DNA of 64,000 bases from Sciscionella marina DSM 45152 (GTDB taxonomy: Bacteria > Actinomycetota > Actinomycetes > Mycobacteriales > Pseudonocardiaceae). Positions 43,977-55,732 of the stretch are shown here, piece after piece. The stretch lies in contig NZ_KB905380.1 in NCBI RefSeq assembly GCF_000379465.1, positions 1,142,191 through 1,206,190 of the forward strand, in the 5' to 3' direction. The notes below the pieces were generated by a model, which saw only the letters and a list, made by a program, of their open reading frames with translations, was not told the origin of the DNA and searched no databases. The position numbers and the translations under genes are program-made. Numbering within the stretch: the first letter of the stretch is position 1; each line of letters starts with the position of its first letter.

Positions 43977-45160
43977 TGCACGACACCGCGATCTCCCTCG
44001 TAGAACTCGGCGCGATCTTCTTCGGACTCGGGGTACTCGGCCGGTTCGCCTGGCGTATCGGGATCTCCCCCATCCCGTTGTACCTGCTCGGCGGTCTGGC
44101 CTTCGGGCAGGGCGGGGTGATCCCACTCGACGGGATCCACGAATTCACCGAGCTGGCCAGCGAGATCGGCGTGGTCCTGCTGCTGTTGCTGCTCGGGCTC
44201 GAATACTCCGCGGCGGAACTGGTCACCGGGCTGAAACGGTCCTGGGTGTCCGGGCTCATCGACATCGTGCTCAACGCGGCCCCCGGCGTCGCGATCGCGT
44301 TCCTGCTCGGCTGGGGCCCGGTCGCCGCGCTCGCCATGGGCGGGGTCACCGTGGTCTCCTCCTCCGGGATCATCGCGAAGGTGCTCTCCGACCTGGGCAG
44401 GCTCGGTAACCGGGAGACGCCGACCATCCTCGCGGTGCTCGTGTTCGAGGACCTGACCATGGCGGTGTACCTGCCGATCCTGACCGCCGTACTCGCCGGG
44501 GCCACCCTGCTCGGCGGGCTGACCACGGTCGGGATCGCGCTGGTCAGCGTGACCGTGGTGCTCGTGGTCGCGTTGCGCTACGGCAGGTTCGTCTCGGCCA
44601 TCGTCGACTCCCCCGACCCGGAGGTGTTCCTGCTGCGGGTACTCGGGGTGGCCATGCTCGTCGCCGGGCTCGCCTCCGAGCTGCAGGTCTCCGCCGCGGT
44701 CGGCGCGTTCCTGCTCGGCATCGCCATCTCCGGGTCCACCGCCGAGAACGCCACCCGGATGCTTACCCCGCTGCGCGACCTGTTCGCCGCGCTGTTCTTC
44801 GTCGTGTTCGGGCTCAACACCAACCCGGCCGAGATCCCGCCCGTGCTGCCGGCCGCGATCGGGCTCGCGGTGATCAGCGCCATCACCAAGATCGTCACCG
44901 GGTGGTTCGCCGCACGCCGCGCCGGGGTGCGGCCGCTCGGCAGGGCACGCGCGGGCGCCGCCCTCATCGCGCGGGGCGAGTTCTCCATCGTGGTCGCGGG
45001 GCTCGCACTGGCCAGCGGCGCGGTACCGGAACAGATGGCCTCGCTCGCCACGACCTACGTGCTGCTGATGGCGATCATCGGACCGGTGGGGGCGCGCCTG
45101 GTCGAGCCGGTGGTGGGCTGGTTGCGCACGCTGCGCCACCGCACCCCGAAAACGGTCTGA
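43976..45160 (+). CDS. Monovalent cation:proton antiporter, KhtU-like (CPA2)
   Basis: 394 residues from ATG 43976. About twelve hydrophobic segments with LGVLGRFAWRIGISPIPLYL near the start, GLEYSAAELV, and GAFLLGIAISGS, typical of CPA2 (Na/K:H) exchangers. With KhtT it exports K+ under stress. Adjacent to a dead toxin gene on the other strand; the two stops are one base apart. Confidence 0.88.
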   Translation: MHDTAISLVELGAIFFGLGVLGRFAWRIGISPIPLYLLGGLAFGQGGVIPLDGIHEFTELASEIGVVLLLLLLGLEYSAAELVTGLKRSWVSGLIDIVLNAAPGVAIAFLLGWGPVAALAMGGVTVVSSSGIIAKVLSDLGRLGNRETPTILAVLVFEDLTMAVYLPILTAVLAGATLLGGLTTVGIALVSVTVVLVVALRYGRFVSAIVDSPDPEVFLLRVLGVAMLVAGLASELQVSAAVGAFLLGIAISGSTAENATRMLTPLRDLFAALFFVVFGLNTNPAEIPPVLPAAIGLAVISAITKIVTGWFAARRAGVRPLGRARAGAALIARGEFSIVVAGLALASGAVPEQMASLATTYVLLMAIIGPVGARLVEPVVGWLRTLRHRTPKTV

Positions 45161-45161
45161 G

Positions 45162-45526
45162 TCACTCGCCTCGCTGCCAGGCGGTATCGAGCAGTTTCGC
45201 TATCTCGGCGGCAATGGCGCCACCACGGAGCCGCAACCGGGACATCGCGAGCTCATGGCACCGATCACCGGCACGCCCGGCGATCGCCCAGACCACAGCG
45301 AACGGGCCATCTCGTTCCACCCGGCGGACGATCCGGTAATCCCGGTCTCCGCCGACGAGCTCCCGGAAGCTGGTCGGATCGCCCCGATTGCGGCTACCGA
45401 GCGGCGCACCGGGTTGCTCCGGGCTGTGCTCGAGTCTCCTGAGCGCCTTCAGCACGATCTTGCGCTGCGCCCCTCCATGCCTCGCAAGCCTTCCCCGGCA
45501 TCATCGGCCAGCAGGACCGCGGCCAT
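45162..45526 (-). pseudogene. RelE/ParE-type toxin gene with a one-base frameshift
   Basis: Starting at ATG 45526, which overlaps the antitoxin stop (TGATG), the frame reads MAAVLLADDAGEGLRGMEG and then shifts. The rest of the toxin continues in another frame (AQRKIVLKALRRLEH ... DRDYRIVRRVERDGPFAVVW ... HELAMSRLRLR) to 45162. Adding one G to the GGGG run near 45470-45475 restores a single open frame of about 120 codons. GTG 45455 could start only the C-terminal 97 residues. The catalytic residues are not certain. The toxin is probably inactive. Confidence 0.7.
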
Positions 45527-45680
45527 CAGTCGTCCAGATCGACGCCGAACTCGGCCGCGATGCTCTCCAGTGAATACCGGACGCCGTCGTCGGTCGTCGT
45601 GCGCGCGAGGCCGAGCAGGCGGAGGTCCTCCTCGAGTCCAGCCGCCGTAACCGCGGTCCGGGGCCAAAAAAGACCTGGCG
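45526..45680 (-). pseudogene. Antitoxin remnant paired with the RelE/ParE-like toxin
   Basis: The minus-strand frame reads TAVTAAGLEEDLRLLGLART, TTDDGVRYSLESIAAEFGVD and LDD, then TGA at 45528-45526, overlapping the toxin ATG. The C-terminal half is well formed, but no ATG or GTG in frame lies between it and the rluB stop at 45681, so the 5' end seems missing. Small acidic partner ahead of the toxin with overlapping codons is the standard toxin-antitoxin layout. Confidence 0.55.
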
Positions 45681-46421
45681 CTATTCGTCCACCGCGGCGA
45701 ACAGACCGCTGATCTCGTCCTTGGAGAGCTGGCGCAGGGTACGCGGGCGCTGGTTGCCGAGCTGTACCGAACCGATCGCGGTACGGACAAGGCGCTGTAC
45801 CGGGTGCCCGACCGTGTCGAACATCCGCCGCACGATGCGATTACGCCCCTCGTGCAGGACAACCTCGACCTGAGCCCGTCCGGCATGTTCGGCGACGAGC
45901 CGGTACTCGTCCACGGCCGCGGGGCCGTCGTCCAGTTCCACGCCCTCGCGCAGCCGCTTGCCGACCTCCTTGGGCACCGGACCGGGCACCTCGGCGAGGT
46001 AGCGCTTGGCGATACCGAACGAGGGATGGGTCAGCCGGTGCGCGAGGTCGCCGTCGTTGGTGAGCAGCAACAGCCCCTCGGTGTCCGCGTCCAGTCGGCC
46101 GACGTGGAACAGCCGGTTCCCGTGTTCGGCGACCAGGTCACCGACGCAGGGGCGGCCTTGCTCATCGGACATCGTGGTGTGCATGCCACGCGGCTTGTTC
46201 AGCGCGAGGTATTCGAGGTCCTCACGCACGGCGACCCGCCTGCCGTCCACGCGCACCACGGCGGTCTCCGGGTCGACGCGCTTGCCCATCTCGGTGACGA
46301 GCTCCCCGTTCACGGAGACCCGCCCGTCGGCGATCATCTCCTCGGCGGCGCGGCGGGAGGCGATACCGGCACGGGAGAGCACCTTCTGCAGGCGCATCCC
46401 CTCGGGTTCAGTCGAGGTCAT
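45681..46421 (-). CDS. rluB: 23S rRNA pseudouridine synthase, RluB family
   Basis: 246 residues from ATG 46421. N-terminal S4 domain (MRLQKVLSRAGIASRRAAEE), then the RsuA/RluB core with catalytic Asp in VGRLDADTEGLLLLTNDG and the REGVELDDG and EGRNRIVRRMF blocks. It modifies U2605-equivalent of 23S rRNA. Its start overlaps the end of scpB, an order kept across actinobacteria. Confidence 0.93.
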   Translation of the reverse strand: MTSTEPEGMRLQKVLSRAGIASRRAAEEMIADGRVSVNGELVTEMGKRVDPETAVVRVDGRRVAVREDLEYLALNKPRGMHTTMSDEQGRPCVGDLVAEHGNRLFHVGRLDADTEGLLLLTNDGDLAHRLTHPSFGIAKRYLAEVPGPVPKEVGKRLREGVELDDGPAAVDEYRLVAEHAGRAQVEVVLHEGRNRIVRRMFDTVGHPVQRLVRTAIGSVQLGNQRPRTLRQLSKDEISGLFAAVDE

Positions 46422-47121
46422 CGATGGAGTCCACTTCGGGAAGCAAGGGGGCGATGGGAGGCAGATCCTCCAGGCCGGCCAGTCCGATGCGTTCCAGGAA
46501 CAGCTCGGTGGTGCGGTACAGGGTGGCGTTCGTATCGCCGTCCGTGCCGACCTCCTCGATCAGGCCGCGGGCGATCAGGGTGCGGATCACACCGTCCACG
46601 TTCACCCCGCGCACGGCCGCGACCCTGGCCCTGGTCACCGGCTGCCGATAGGCGATGACGGCCAGAGTCTCGAGCGCGGCACGGGTGAGCTTGGCGCGCT
46701 GTCCCTCGAGCAGCAGCCGCTCCACGTACGGGGCGTACACATCGCGGGTGTAGTAACGCCAGCCGTCGCCGACCCGGCGCAGATCGATGCCCGATTCGGC
46801 GGCGGTGTAGCGGTCCCGGAGGCGTTCCAGGGTCTCCAGCACCCGGTCGGCGGACTGCCCGAGGGTCTGGGCGAGCGTCTCCTCGTGGATCGGGGTGTCC
46901 ACCACGAGCAGCAGCGCCTCGCAGGCGGCTTCGAGCTTCGCGTCCTCGTCGAGGTCACCGGGTTCCGGTTCCTCGATGCTGTCTTCGGGTTCGGGGGCAG
47001 CCGCGGGCTCGGTTTCCGGTGCGGCCGCGTTCTCCGGCGCGGTCCCAGGCTCCGTCACCGGCTCCGCGGTCTCCTCGACCGCGGGCTCGCTCACGGCCGC
47101 TGTGCCCTCTGGCTCCGTCAC
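46408..47121 (-). CDS. scpB: Segregation and condensation protein B
   Basis: 237 residues from GTG 47121. The first 65 residues are Glu/Pro/Ala-rich and disordered; the core has two winged helices (LEAACEALLLVVDTPIHEET; AKLTRAALETLAVIAYRQPV; RGVNVDGVIRTLIARGLIEE). It joins ScpA and SMC in the condensin complex. The acidic N-terminal extension is longer than in Bacillus ScpB. Confidence 0.92.
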   Translation of the reverse strand: MTEPEGTAAVSEPAVEETAEPVTEPGTAPENAAAPETEPAAAPEPEDSIEEPEPGDLDEDAKLEAACEALLLVVDTPIHEETLAQTLGQSADRVLETLERLRDRYTAAESGIDLRRVGDGWRYYTRDVYAPYVERLLLEGQRAKLTRAALETLAVIAYRQPVTRARVAAVRGVNVDGVIRTLIARGLIEEVGTDGDTNATLYRTTELFLERIGLAGLEDLPPIAPLLPEVDSIDDLD

Positions 47122-47966
47122 CCGTACTCCTCTTCCTCATCGCCGCTTCGCTGGGCTGCCGCCTCGGCCTCCTCGAGCGAGCTGGCCGTCCAGCGCACGT
47201 TCAGTTCCCCGAGCGGGTCCTCCTGCTCGAGCCCGATACTCGCCTCGCGGTACAGCTCGAGCAAGGCGAGAAAACGGGCCACGACCTCGTAGGTGTGCGC
47301 ACAGTCCGCGATCAGCTGGCCGAAGGTGGCACTACCCCGCTCGGCGAGCCTGCCGCGCAGGATGGCCGCGTGTTCGCGCACCGAGACCTTCGCCATGTGC
47401 AGGTGCTCGATCGAGACCTGGGGCGGCGGTTTCGGCCGGAACACCGAGGCCGCGATCTCGGCGAACCGTTCCGGGCTCACCCCGATCATCACCTCGGGCA
47501 GCAGCTCGGTGTAGCGCTGTTCGAGCGCCACGGAGCGAGGATAACGACGCAGCGCGCCCGCCTCCAGTTCCGCGAACAGCGCCGCGACCTGCTTGTACGC
47601 CCGGTACTGCAGCAGCCGCGCGAACAGCAGGTCCCGCGCCTCGAGCAGCGCGAGGTCCTCCTCGTCCTCCACATCACCCGCAGGCAGCAGCCGCGCGGCC
47701 TTGAGGTCGAGCAGGGTCGCCGCGATCACCAGGAACTCCGTGGTCTCGTCCAGGTTCCAGGCATCCCCGAGCCCACGGATGTGTGCGATGAAGTCGTCGG
47801 TGACCCGGTGCAAGGCCACCTCGGTCACGTCCAGTTGATGCTGCGAGATCAGCTGAAGCAACAGGTCGAACGGGCCCGTGAAGTTGTCCAGGCTCACCTG
47901 GAACTTCGGTACCTGTTCGGCCTCGGCGGACGGCTCATCGCCCCGCGCGAACGCGGTGTCCGTCAC
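47118..47966 (-). CDS. scpA: Segregation and condensation protein A
   Basis: 282 residues from GTG 47966. N-terminal KFQVSLDNFTGPFDLLLQLI and HQLDVTEVALHRVTDDFIAH are the SMC-binding helices; the C-terminal winged helix (RGSATFGQLIADCAHTYEVV) binds the other SMC head. This kleisin bridges the SMC dimer. Its stop overlaps the scpB start. Confidence 0.93.
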   Translation of the reverse strand: MTDTAFARGDEPSAEAEQVPKFQVSLDNFTGPFDLLLQLISQHQLDVTEVALHRVTDDFIAHIRGLGDAWNLDETTEFLVIAATLLDLKAARLLPAGDVEDEEDLALLEARDLLFARLLQYRAYKQVAALFAELEAGALRRYPRSVALEQRYTELLPEVMIGVSPERFAEIAASVFRPKPPPQVSIEHLHMAKVSVREHAAILRGRLAERGSATFGQLIADCAHTYEVVARFLALLELYREASIGLEQEDPLGELNVRWTASSLEEAEAAAQRSGDEEEEYG

Positions 47967-48018
47967 GGTCGCCCCTCACAGGCGCGCCGCGGTGGCCCCG
48001 GCTCGCTCGCAAGCTCGC

Positions 48019-48363
48019 TCACGGTGACCCGGTTTCTCCGCCGAGCCTGCGCACCAGCACGGACTCGGTTCCGCGGGCATCGAAGTCCTCGAGCATCACG
48101 GCGACCGCCTCACGCACGATACGGCCCCGGTCGACGGCGAGCCGGTGGGTGGCACGCAGGGCCAGCCGCGCCTGTTCGAGGGCGAGCAGCTCGTCGTCGG
48201 AGATGTACACGGTGATTTTGGCGGAGTGCCGTTCGCGTCCGGTGGTCTTTTTTTCGCTCGGTTCGGGAGCGGGCGCGGTGGCGCGTTCGGCGTTCTGCCG
48301 CGAGGCGTGGGTGGAACGGAACAGCTCGGCGGCCCCTGGCAGGGCGGCACGTCGTCCGGTCAT
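48019..48363 (-). CDS. Conserved small protein between parA and scpA, ribbon-helix-helix-like
   Basis: 114 residues from ATG 48363, overlapping the parA stop. Disordered basic N-terminus, then AKITVYISDDELLALEQARL and DRGRIVREAVAVMLEDFDAR, a beta-helix-helix pattern like the RHH/CopG fold. A ParB-like or accessory role with the adjacent ParA ATPase is plausible. I have no firm family. Confidence 0.65.
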   Translation of the reverse strand: MTGRRAALPGAAELFRSTHASRQNAERATAPAPEPSEKKTTGRERHSAKITVYISDDELLALEQARLALRATHRLAVDRGRIVREAVAVMLEDFDARGTESVLVRRLGGETGSP

Positions 48364-49235
48364 CGGGAGATCACCTCCCTCGCCAGTGCGCGGTAGGCCT
48401 TCGCACCGGCCGAGCGCGGCGACCAGGTGGTGATGGGCTCACCGGCGACCGTGGTCTCCGGGAACCGGACGGTTCGATTGATCACGGTGTCGAACACGGT
48501 GTCCCCGAAGGCCTCGACGACGCGCGCCATCACCTCGCGGGAATGCACGGTGCGCGGGTCGAACATCGTCGCGAGGATGCCCGTGATCTGCAGTTTCGGG
48601 TTCAGCCTTTCCTGCACTTTCTCGATCGTGTCGATGAGTAGGGCGACCCCGCGCAAGCTGAAGAACTCGCACTCGAGCGGGATCACCACCCCGTCGGCCG
48701 CGGTGAGCGCGTTCACCGTGAGCAGGCCGAGCGAGGGCTGACAGTCCACGAGAATGTAGTCGTAGTGGTTGAGTACCGGACCGAGCACCCGCAGCAAGGT
48801 GTGTTCCCGGCCGACCTCGGCGACCAGCTGCACCTCCGCCGCGGACAGGTCGATGTTGCTCGGCAGCAGGTCCATGTCCTCGACGCTGGTCCGCAGAACC
48901 ACGTCGCTCACCTGGGTGCCCTTGTCCATGATCACGTTGTACACGGTGTGATCCAGCTGATGCGGAGCGACACCTAGTCCGACCGAGAGGGCGCCCTGTG
49001 GGTCGAAGTCCACCAGCAGCACCCGGCGACCGAACTCGGTGAGCGCGGCGCCGAGGTTGATCGTCGAGGTGGTCTTGCCCACCCCGCCTTTCTGATTGCA
49101 CATCGCGAGCACGCGCGCGGGACCATGGCCGTCGAGCAAGGGGGGCTCCGGTATCACCCGCCTCGGGCGCCCCGTCGGCCCGAGTGCCGATTCCTCCCGG
49201 GGGTCCTCGTCCGGCTCGTCCTGCGCTGTCGACAT
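48360..49235 (-). CDS. ParA/Soj family ATPase
   Basis: 291 residues from ATG 49235 (AAGGAG upstream). Deviant Walker A CNQKGGVGKTTSTINLGAAL, Walker A' VDFDPQGALS and Walker B ILVDCQPSLGLL. It equals the M. tuberculosis Rv1708-type ParA near scpA rather than the origin-linked Soj (no ParB beside it). It probably aids chromosome organisation with the ScpAB genes downstream. Confidence 0.88.
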   Translation of the reverse strand: MSTAQDEPDEDPREESALGPTGRPRRVIPEPPLLDGHGPARVLAMCNQKGGVGKTTSTINLGAALTEFGRRVLLVDFDPQGALSVGLGVAPHQLDHTVYNVIMDKGTQVSDVVLRTSVEDMDLLPSNIDLSAAEVQLVAEVGREHTLLRVLGPVLNHYDYILVDCQPSLGLLTVNALTAADGVVIPLECEFFSLRGVALLIDTIEKVQERLNPKLQITGILATMFDPRTVHSREVMARVVEAFGDTVFDTVINRTVRFPETTVAGEPITTWSPRSAGAKAYRALAREVISR

Positions 49236-49272
49236 GGTGACCTGGCTCCTTGTCGTCCTTGTTCCCCGCAGC

Positions 49273-50193
49273 CTATCTGCCACGGGCCCTCGGGTGCGCC
49301 GTGGCATACACCTCGCGGAGCACGTTCACCGTGAGCAAGGTGTACACCTGAGTGGTGGTCACCGAGGCGTGTCCGAGCAGTTCCTGCACCACCCGTACAT
49401 CCGCGCCGCCCTCGAGCAGATGCGTGGCGAAGGAATGCCGGAGGGTGTGCGGCGAAACGGGGACCCGGATCCCGGCGCGCTCGGCCGCGGTGCGCAACAC
49501 CTGCCAGGCCGACTGCCGGGAAAGGCGCCCGCCCCGCTGGTTGAGGAACACCGCACCGGTGCCCCTTCCCTTCGCGGCGAAGCCGGGACGCGCCCGCACG
49601 AGATAGGCGTCCATCGCTTCCAGGGCGGGCATCCCGATCGGCACGATCCGGTCCTTGCCTCCCTTGCCGCGCAACAGGATCGTCCGTTCGGAACCGTGTA
49701 CGTCGTCGATATCGCAGCCGACGGCCTCGGAGATGCGCGCCCCCGTGGAGTACAGCACCTCGAGCAGCGCCCGGTCGCGCAACACCACCGGTTCGTCCCC
49801 GGGCAGATCCAGCAGCCGAAGCACATCGTCCACCGGGAGCGCCTTCGGCAGTTTGCGCGGCGGGGCCGGTGGGCGCACCTCGCGGGCGGCGTCCCGCTCG
49901 CAGAGCCCGTCCAGAAAGGCGAACCGGTGCAGCCCGCGCACCGCGACGACCGCGCGCGCGGCCGAGGACGCGGCCAAGGGTGGCTGTTCCGGGGTGCCCT
50001 CCCGTAACCGGACGAGAAATCCGCTCACCTGATCCTCGGTGACCTCATCGAGGGCGGAGATCCCCTGCTCCCCCAGGAAGGTGGTGTACCGGTCGAGATC
50101 GCGGCGGTACGAGCGAAGCGTGTTCGTCGAGGACCCTCGTTCCACCCCGAGGTGATCGAGGTAGGAACGCACGACAGCATCGACCGCCACCAT
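49273..50193 (-). CDS. xerD: Site-specific tyrosine recombinase XerD
   Basis: 306 residues from ATG 50193. Core-binding domain ([30 protein letters not shown]) and catalytic residues Arg ([12 protein letters not shown]), Lys ([13 protein letters not shown]), [23 protein letters not shown]. It resolves chromosome dimers at dif with XerC. It is part of the conserved order xerD-parA-scpA and is unrelated to the AICE integrase. Confidence 0.93.
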   Translation of the reverse strand: MVAVDAVVRSYLDHLGVERGSSTNTLRSYRRDLDRYTTFLGEQGISALDEVTEDQVSGFLVRLREGTPEQPPLAASSAARAVVAVRGLHRFAFLDGLCERDAAREVRPPAPPRKLPKALPVDDVLRLLDLPGDEPVVLRDRALLEVLYSTGARISEAVGCDIDDVHGSERTILLRGKGGKDRIVPIGMPALEAMDAYLVRARPGFAAKGRGTGAVFLNQRGGRLSRQSAWQVLRTAAERAGIRVPVSPHTLRHSFATHLLEGGADVRVVQELLGHASVTTTQVYTLLTVNVLREVYATAHPRARGR

Positions 50194-50248
50194 GACAACC
50201 GAGATTAACGCAATCCGCGCGGCATCTCGTGGTGCTACGGTCCCGGGC

Positions 50249-50764
50249 ATGGCGGACTCCGCGCACGACGCACAGCGCATCGGGACCCGGGAGCGGGAGG
50301 AATCCATCTCGGTGCTCGGGGAGCACTTCGAGGCCGGCCGGATCACGGCCGAGGAATACGGGGAGCGCACCGCGACGGCGGGCGCCGCCGTCGTCCGGGG
50401 CGATCTCACCACGCTGTTCGAGGATCTGCCCGAACCACGTCCCTCGTTCCTGCGCCCGCCGCTGCCGCAGGCACCGCCGCCCGGTGTCGTTCCCGGCTCC
50501 GTTCCGGTCGCCGGGCTCTACGCACCACCACCGATGCCGCAGTACCAGTTCTCCCCGAAGTCGAAGGTCGCCGCCGGGGTGCTGAACATCGTGCTGCCCT
50601 TCGGTATCGGCCGGTTCTACGCGGGCAACACCGGAATCGCGGTCGCCCAGCTGCTCGTCACGATCTTCACCTTCGGCGTCGGTGCCCTGTGGTCGTTCAT
50701 CGACGGGATCGTGCTGATCGTGAACGGCGGCCTGGACGGGGAGGGCCGCCCGCTGCGCGACTGA
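50249..50764 (+). CDS. DUF1707 and TM2 domain membrane protein
   Basis: 171 residues from ATG 50249 (an ATG at 50192 is in frame but lacks context). DUF1707 domain ([40 protein letters not shown]), a Pro-rich linker, then a TM2 domain with two helices ([36 protein letters not shown]). The function is unknown. Divergent from xerD and convergent with the NUDIX gene. Confidence 0.8.
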   Translation: MADSAHDAQRIGTREREESISVLGEHFEAGRITAEEYGERTATAGAAVVRGDLTTLFEDLPEPRPSFLRPPLPQAPPPGVVPGSVPVAGLYAPPPMPQYQFSPKSKVAAGVLNIVLPFGIGRFYAGNTGIAVAQLLVTIFTFGVGALWSFIDGIVLIVNGGLDGEGRPLRD

Positions 50765-50777
50765 GCGGCGCGGCGGC

Positions 50778-53417
<2,640 letters not shown>

Positions 53418-54356
53418 TCAGCCCTGCGCGTTGCCCGGGAGTGGGGCCTTCGCGTTGCCCGCGGTTCCGTACTGGCCGGACTGCCCGTTGAGCTGTTCGG
53501 CGAGCGCGAAGACGGTCGCGATCTGGCCCTGCGCGAGGTCCGTGTCATCCACTGTGGACAGTTGGGAGCTGATCGCGCTGTCCGCGCGGGCCACCCCGAC
53601 GGCCCCGTTGCCCTGGGCCGAACCGTCGCCACCGCCCAGCACGGCGCCGGCCCCCGACTTGTCGAGCTGCGCGGCGAATCGTGCGACGGTCGAGGCCTGG
53701 TCGCCTGCCGCGTCGCCGTTCTCCGCGCCCCCGGTGAGCACGATCGCCAGCTGCGCGGGCTTGACGTCACCGTTGGCGCGGACGAACCCCCCATCGCTGA
53801 GCGCCGAGATCGCCGCCGAGGTTTCCTGCGGGTTGGCCTGCGGCTGGTTGTTCTTGCCGAGCAACAGCAGCGAACCGAGCAGGCCACCGGACAAGGTGCC
53901 CGGGTCGGAGGCCGTCGGCAGCTGTGCGCCGGAGGGGATCACGCGGGTCACGAGGTCACGCAGCTGGTCGGACTTGCCCGGATCGGAGAAGTCCTTGGTG
54001 AGCTGCAGCTGGGCGGTCACCGAGCCGCCCGCGTTCTTCACCAGGCCGCCGATGGCGTCCTTGGCCCGCTGGCTCGCGTCCGGGGTGCTCACGACGGCGA
54101 CGGTGCGCCGGTCCAGCACACCCTTGACCGCGGTCGGGCCGACCCCGGCCGCGAACTTGTCCGCGCGGTCCAGCTTCGCCCGCAGCACGTTGTTCTGCGC
54201 CTGCTCGTCGGACAGCCGCGCCGACAGATCGTCTTTCTGGTTGGACAACCCGGACAGGAGCGTGTTCGACAAGGTCGTCGAGCCGAGCACCACCCCGAGC
54301 GCGAGCGCGAGGAACACCGCCGCGATGGAGATGACGTGGTAGCGGAGGGAAATCAC
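53418..54356 (-). CDS. SteB/MctB-like membrane-anchored protein (copper transporter MctB family)
   Basis: 312 residues from GTG 54356, overlapping the steA stop. One N-terminal helix (VISIAAVFLALALGVVLGS), a coiled coil (SARLSDEQAQNNVLRAKLDR) and a long extracytoplasmic domain. The family covers Rv1698 MctB, linked to copper efflux, and SteB of Corynebacterium, which works with SteA in cell division. Its constant pairing with steA favours the SteB role. Confidence 0.85.
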   Translation of the reverse strand: MISLRYHVISIAAVFLALALGVVLGSTTLSNTLLSGLSNQKDDLSARLSDEQAQNNVLRAKLDRADKFAAGVGPTAVKGVLDRRTVAVVSTPDASQRAKDAIGGLVKNAGGSVTAQLQLTKDFSDPGKSDQLRDLVTRVIPSGAQLPTASDPGTLSGGLLGSLLLLGKNNQPQANPQETSAAISALSDGGFVRANGDVKPAQLAIVLTGGAENGDAAGDQASTVARFAAQLDKSGAGAVLGGGDGSAQGNGAVGVARADSAISSQLSTVDDTDLAQGQIATVFALAEQLNGQSGQYGTAGNAKAPLPGNAQG

Positions 54357-55537
54357 GTGAAGAGCCCCTTGACCCAGGCGACGAGGGAATTCCAGGCGTC
54401 GCCGACGTAGTTCAGATAGACCTTGCCGACATCCGAGAGCAGCAAGGCGGCGAGCAGTACTGCGAGGGCCGCGATGATCAACAGCACGATCGCGCCGGTG
54501 GAGACCCTACTGCGGTGCAGCGTGGCCACGGCCTTCGCATCCACGACCTTGCTGCCGAGCTTGAGCTTGGTCAGGAAGGTCGACGGGTTGGAGCCCGAGC
54601 GGCCCCGGTCGAGGAACTCCCGCAGGGTCGCCTGGAATCCCGCGGTGACCACGAGACTCGCGTCCCCGGCCTCGGCCAGCAGCAGTGCGAGGTCCTCCGG
54701 GTTACCCGAGGCGGGGAAGGTGACCGCGCCGATACCGAGATCCTGGATCCGTTCGAGCCCGGGCGCGTAGCCATCGGCCTGTGCGGGCACGACCACCTCG
54801 GCCCCGCTCTTGAGGGTCTCGGTGCCGATCCCCTGCGGGTCACCCACGATCACGCTCGGCCGGTACCCCGCGTGGAACAGGGTGTCCGCCCCGGTGTCCA
54901 CGCCGACGAGGATCGGCTGGTGCTCCTTGATGTAGCGCTTGAGCGCCTTCAGGTCCTCGGGCGCGTCCCGGCCATCGCCGACCACGAGCACCTCGCGATC
55001 CCGCATACCGGTGTGCAGCTCGGGTACCCCGACTCCGTCGAGGATGAGCGTGCGCTCCTTACGGAGGAATTCGATCGTGTTCGCGGAAAAGGCCTCGAGC
55101 TGGGCCGACATTCCGGCCTTCGCCTCGATCATCTGGTCCGCGACCGACTCGGAGGTCTGTTCCACCCCGCTCGCGAGCTCACGTTCCCCCTGGTAGACGA
55201 CGCCCTCGTGCAGGCGCAGCTTCATGCCGTCCTTGACCGCGTGCAGCACCTCACCGCCCGCATTGTCGATGAGCGGGATCCCTGCGGCGACCAGCACCTC
55301 CGGCCCGAGATTCGGAAACCGGCCCGAGGTCGACGGAGAGGCATTGACCACACCCGCCACTTCGGCGTTGACCAGTGCGTCCGCGGTGCGCCGGTCCAGG
55401 TCGAGCTGATCGAGGACCACGATGTCGCCCGCACTGACGCGCCGCAGCAGGTCACCGGTACGCCGGTCGACCCGCGCCACGCCCGCGATACCGGGCAGTG
55501 TCTGGTTCGGACGCGTGAGCATGGACGAGAGCTTCAT
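54353..55537 (-). CDS. steA: SteA-like cytokinetic ring protein
   Basis: 394 residues from ATG 55537. Contains a thiamine-pyrophosphokinase-like domain (LVGVDTGADTLFHAGYRPSV, IVGDPQGI; VVTAGFQATLREFLDR) and one C-terminal transmembrane helix (AIVLLIIAALAVLLAALLL). Corynebacterium SteA (Rv1697-like) helps localise division and hydrolase activity with SteB, which is encoded next with overlapping codons. Confidence 0.88.
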   Translation of the reverse strand: MKLSSMLTRPNQTLPGIAGVARVDRRTGDLLRRVSAGDIVVLDQLDLDRRTADALVNAEVAGVVNASPSTSGRFPNLGPEVLVAAGIPLIDNAGGEVLHAVKDGMKLRLHEGVVYQGERELASGVEQTSESVADQMIEAKAGMSAQLEAFSANTIEFLRKERTLILDGVGVPELHTGMRDREVLVVGDGRDAPEDLKALKRYIKEHQPILVGVDTGADTLFHAGYRPSVIVGDPQGIGTETLKSGAEVVVPAQADGYAPGLERIQDLGIGAVTFPASGNPEDLALLLAEAGDASLVVTAGFQATLREFLDRGRSGSNPSTFLTKLKLGSKVVDAKAVATLHRSRVSTGAIVLLIIAALAVLLAALLLSDVGKVYLNYVGDAWNSLVAWVKGLFT

Positions 55538-55732
55538 GTGGCTGATGGTGACAAATGTGCACGTGATAATGACGTTGCCACGCCGAACGCATGCTGACGA
55601 ATACTTCACGTCGCGAGCCGCATCACCGGCTCAATTAGTTCCGCATGGCGATGGACTCTCCCCAGTTCAGGCGTTCCTCCCCTGCCTCCCCGTGACCGCA
55701 CTGCGCATTATTCGGTTGTCGATCAGCGTGGA

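Noticed and set aside
43481..45139. Long open frame of about 550 codons on the minus strand
   Set aside because: It lies exactly opposite the khtT/khtU genes. Its product is rich in Asp, Gly, Glu and His with no family resemblance, a typical antisense shadow in GC-rich DNA.
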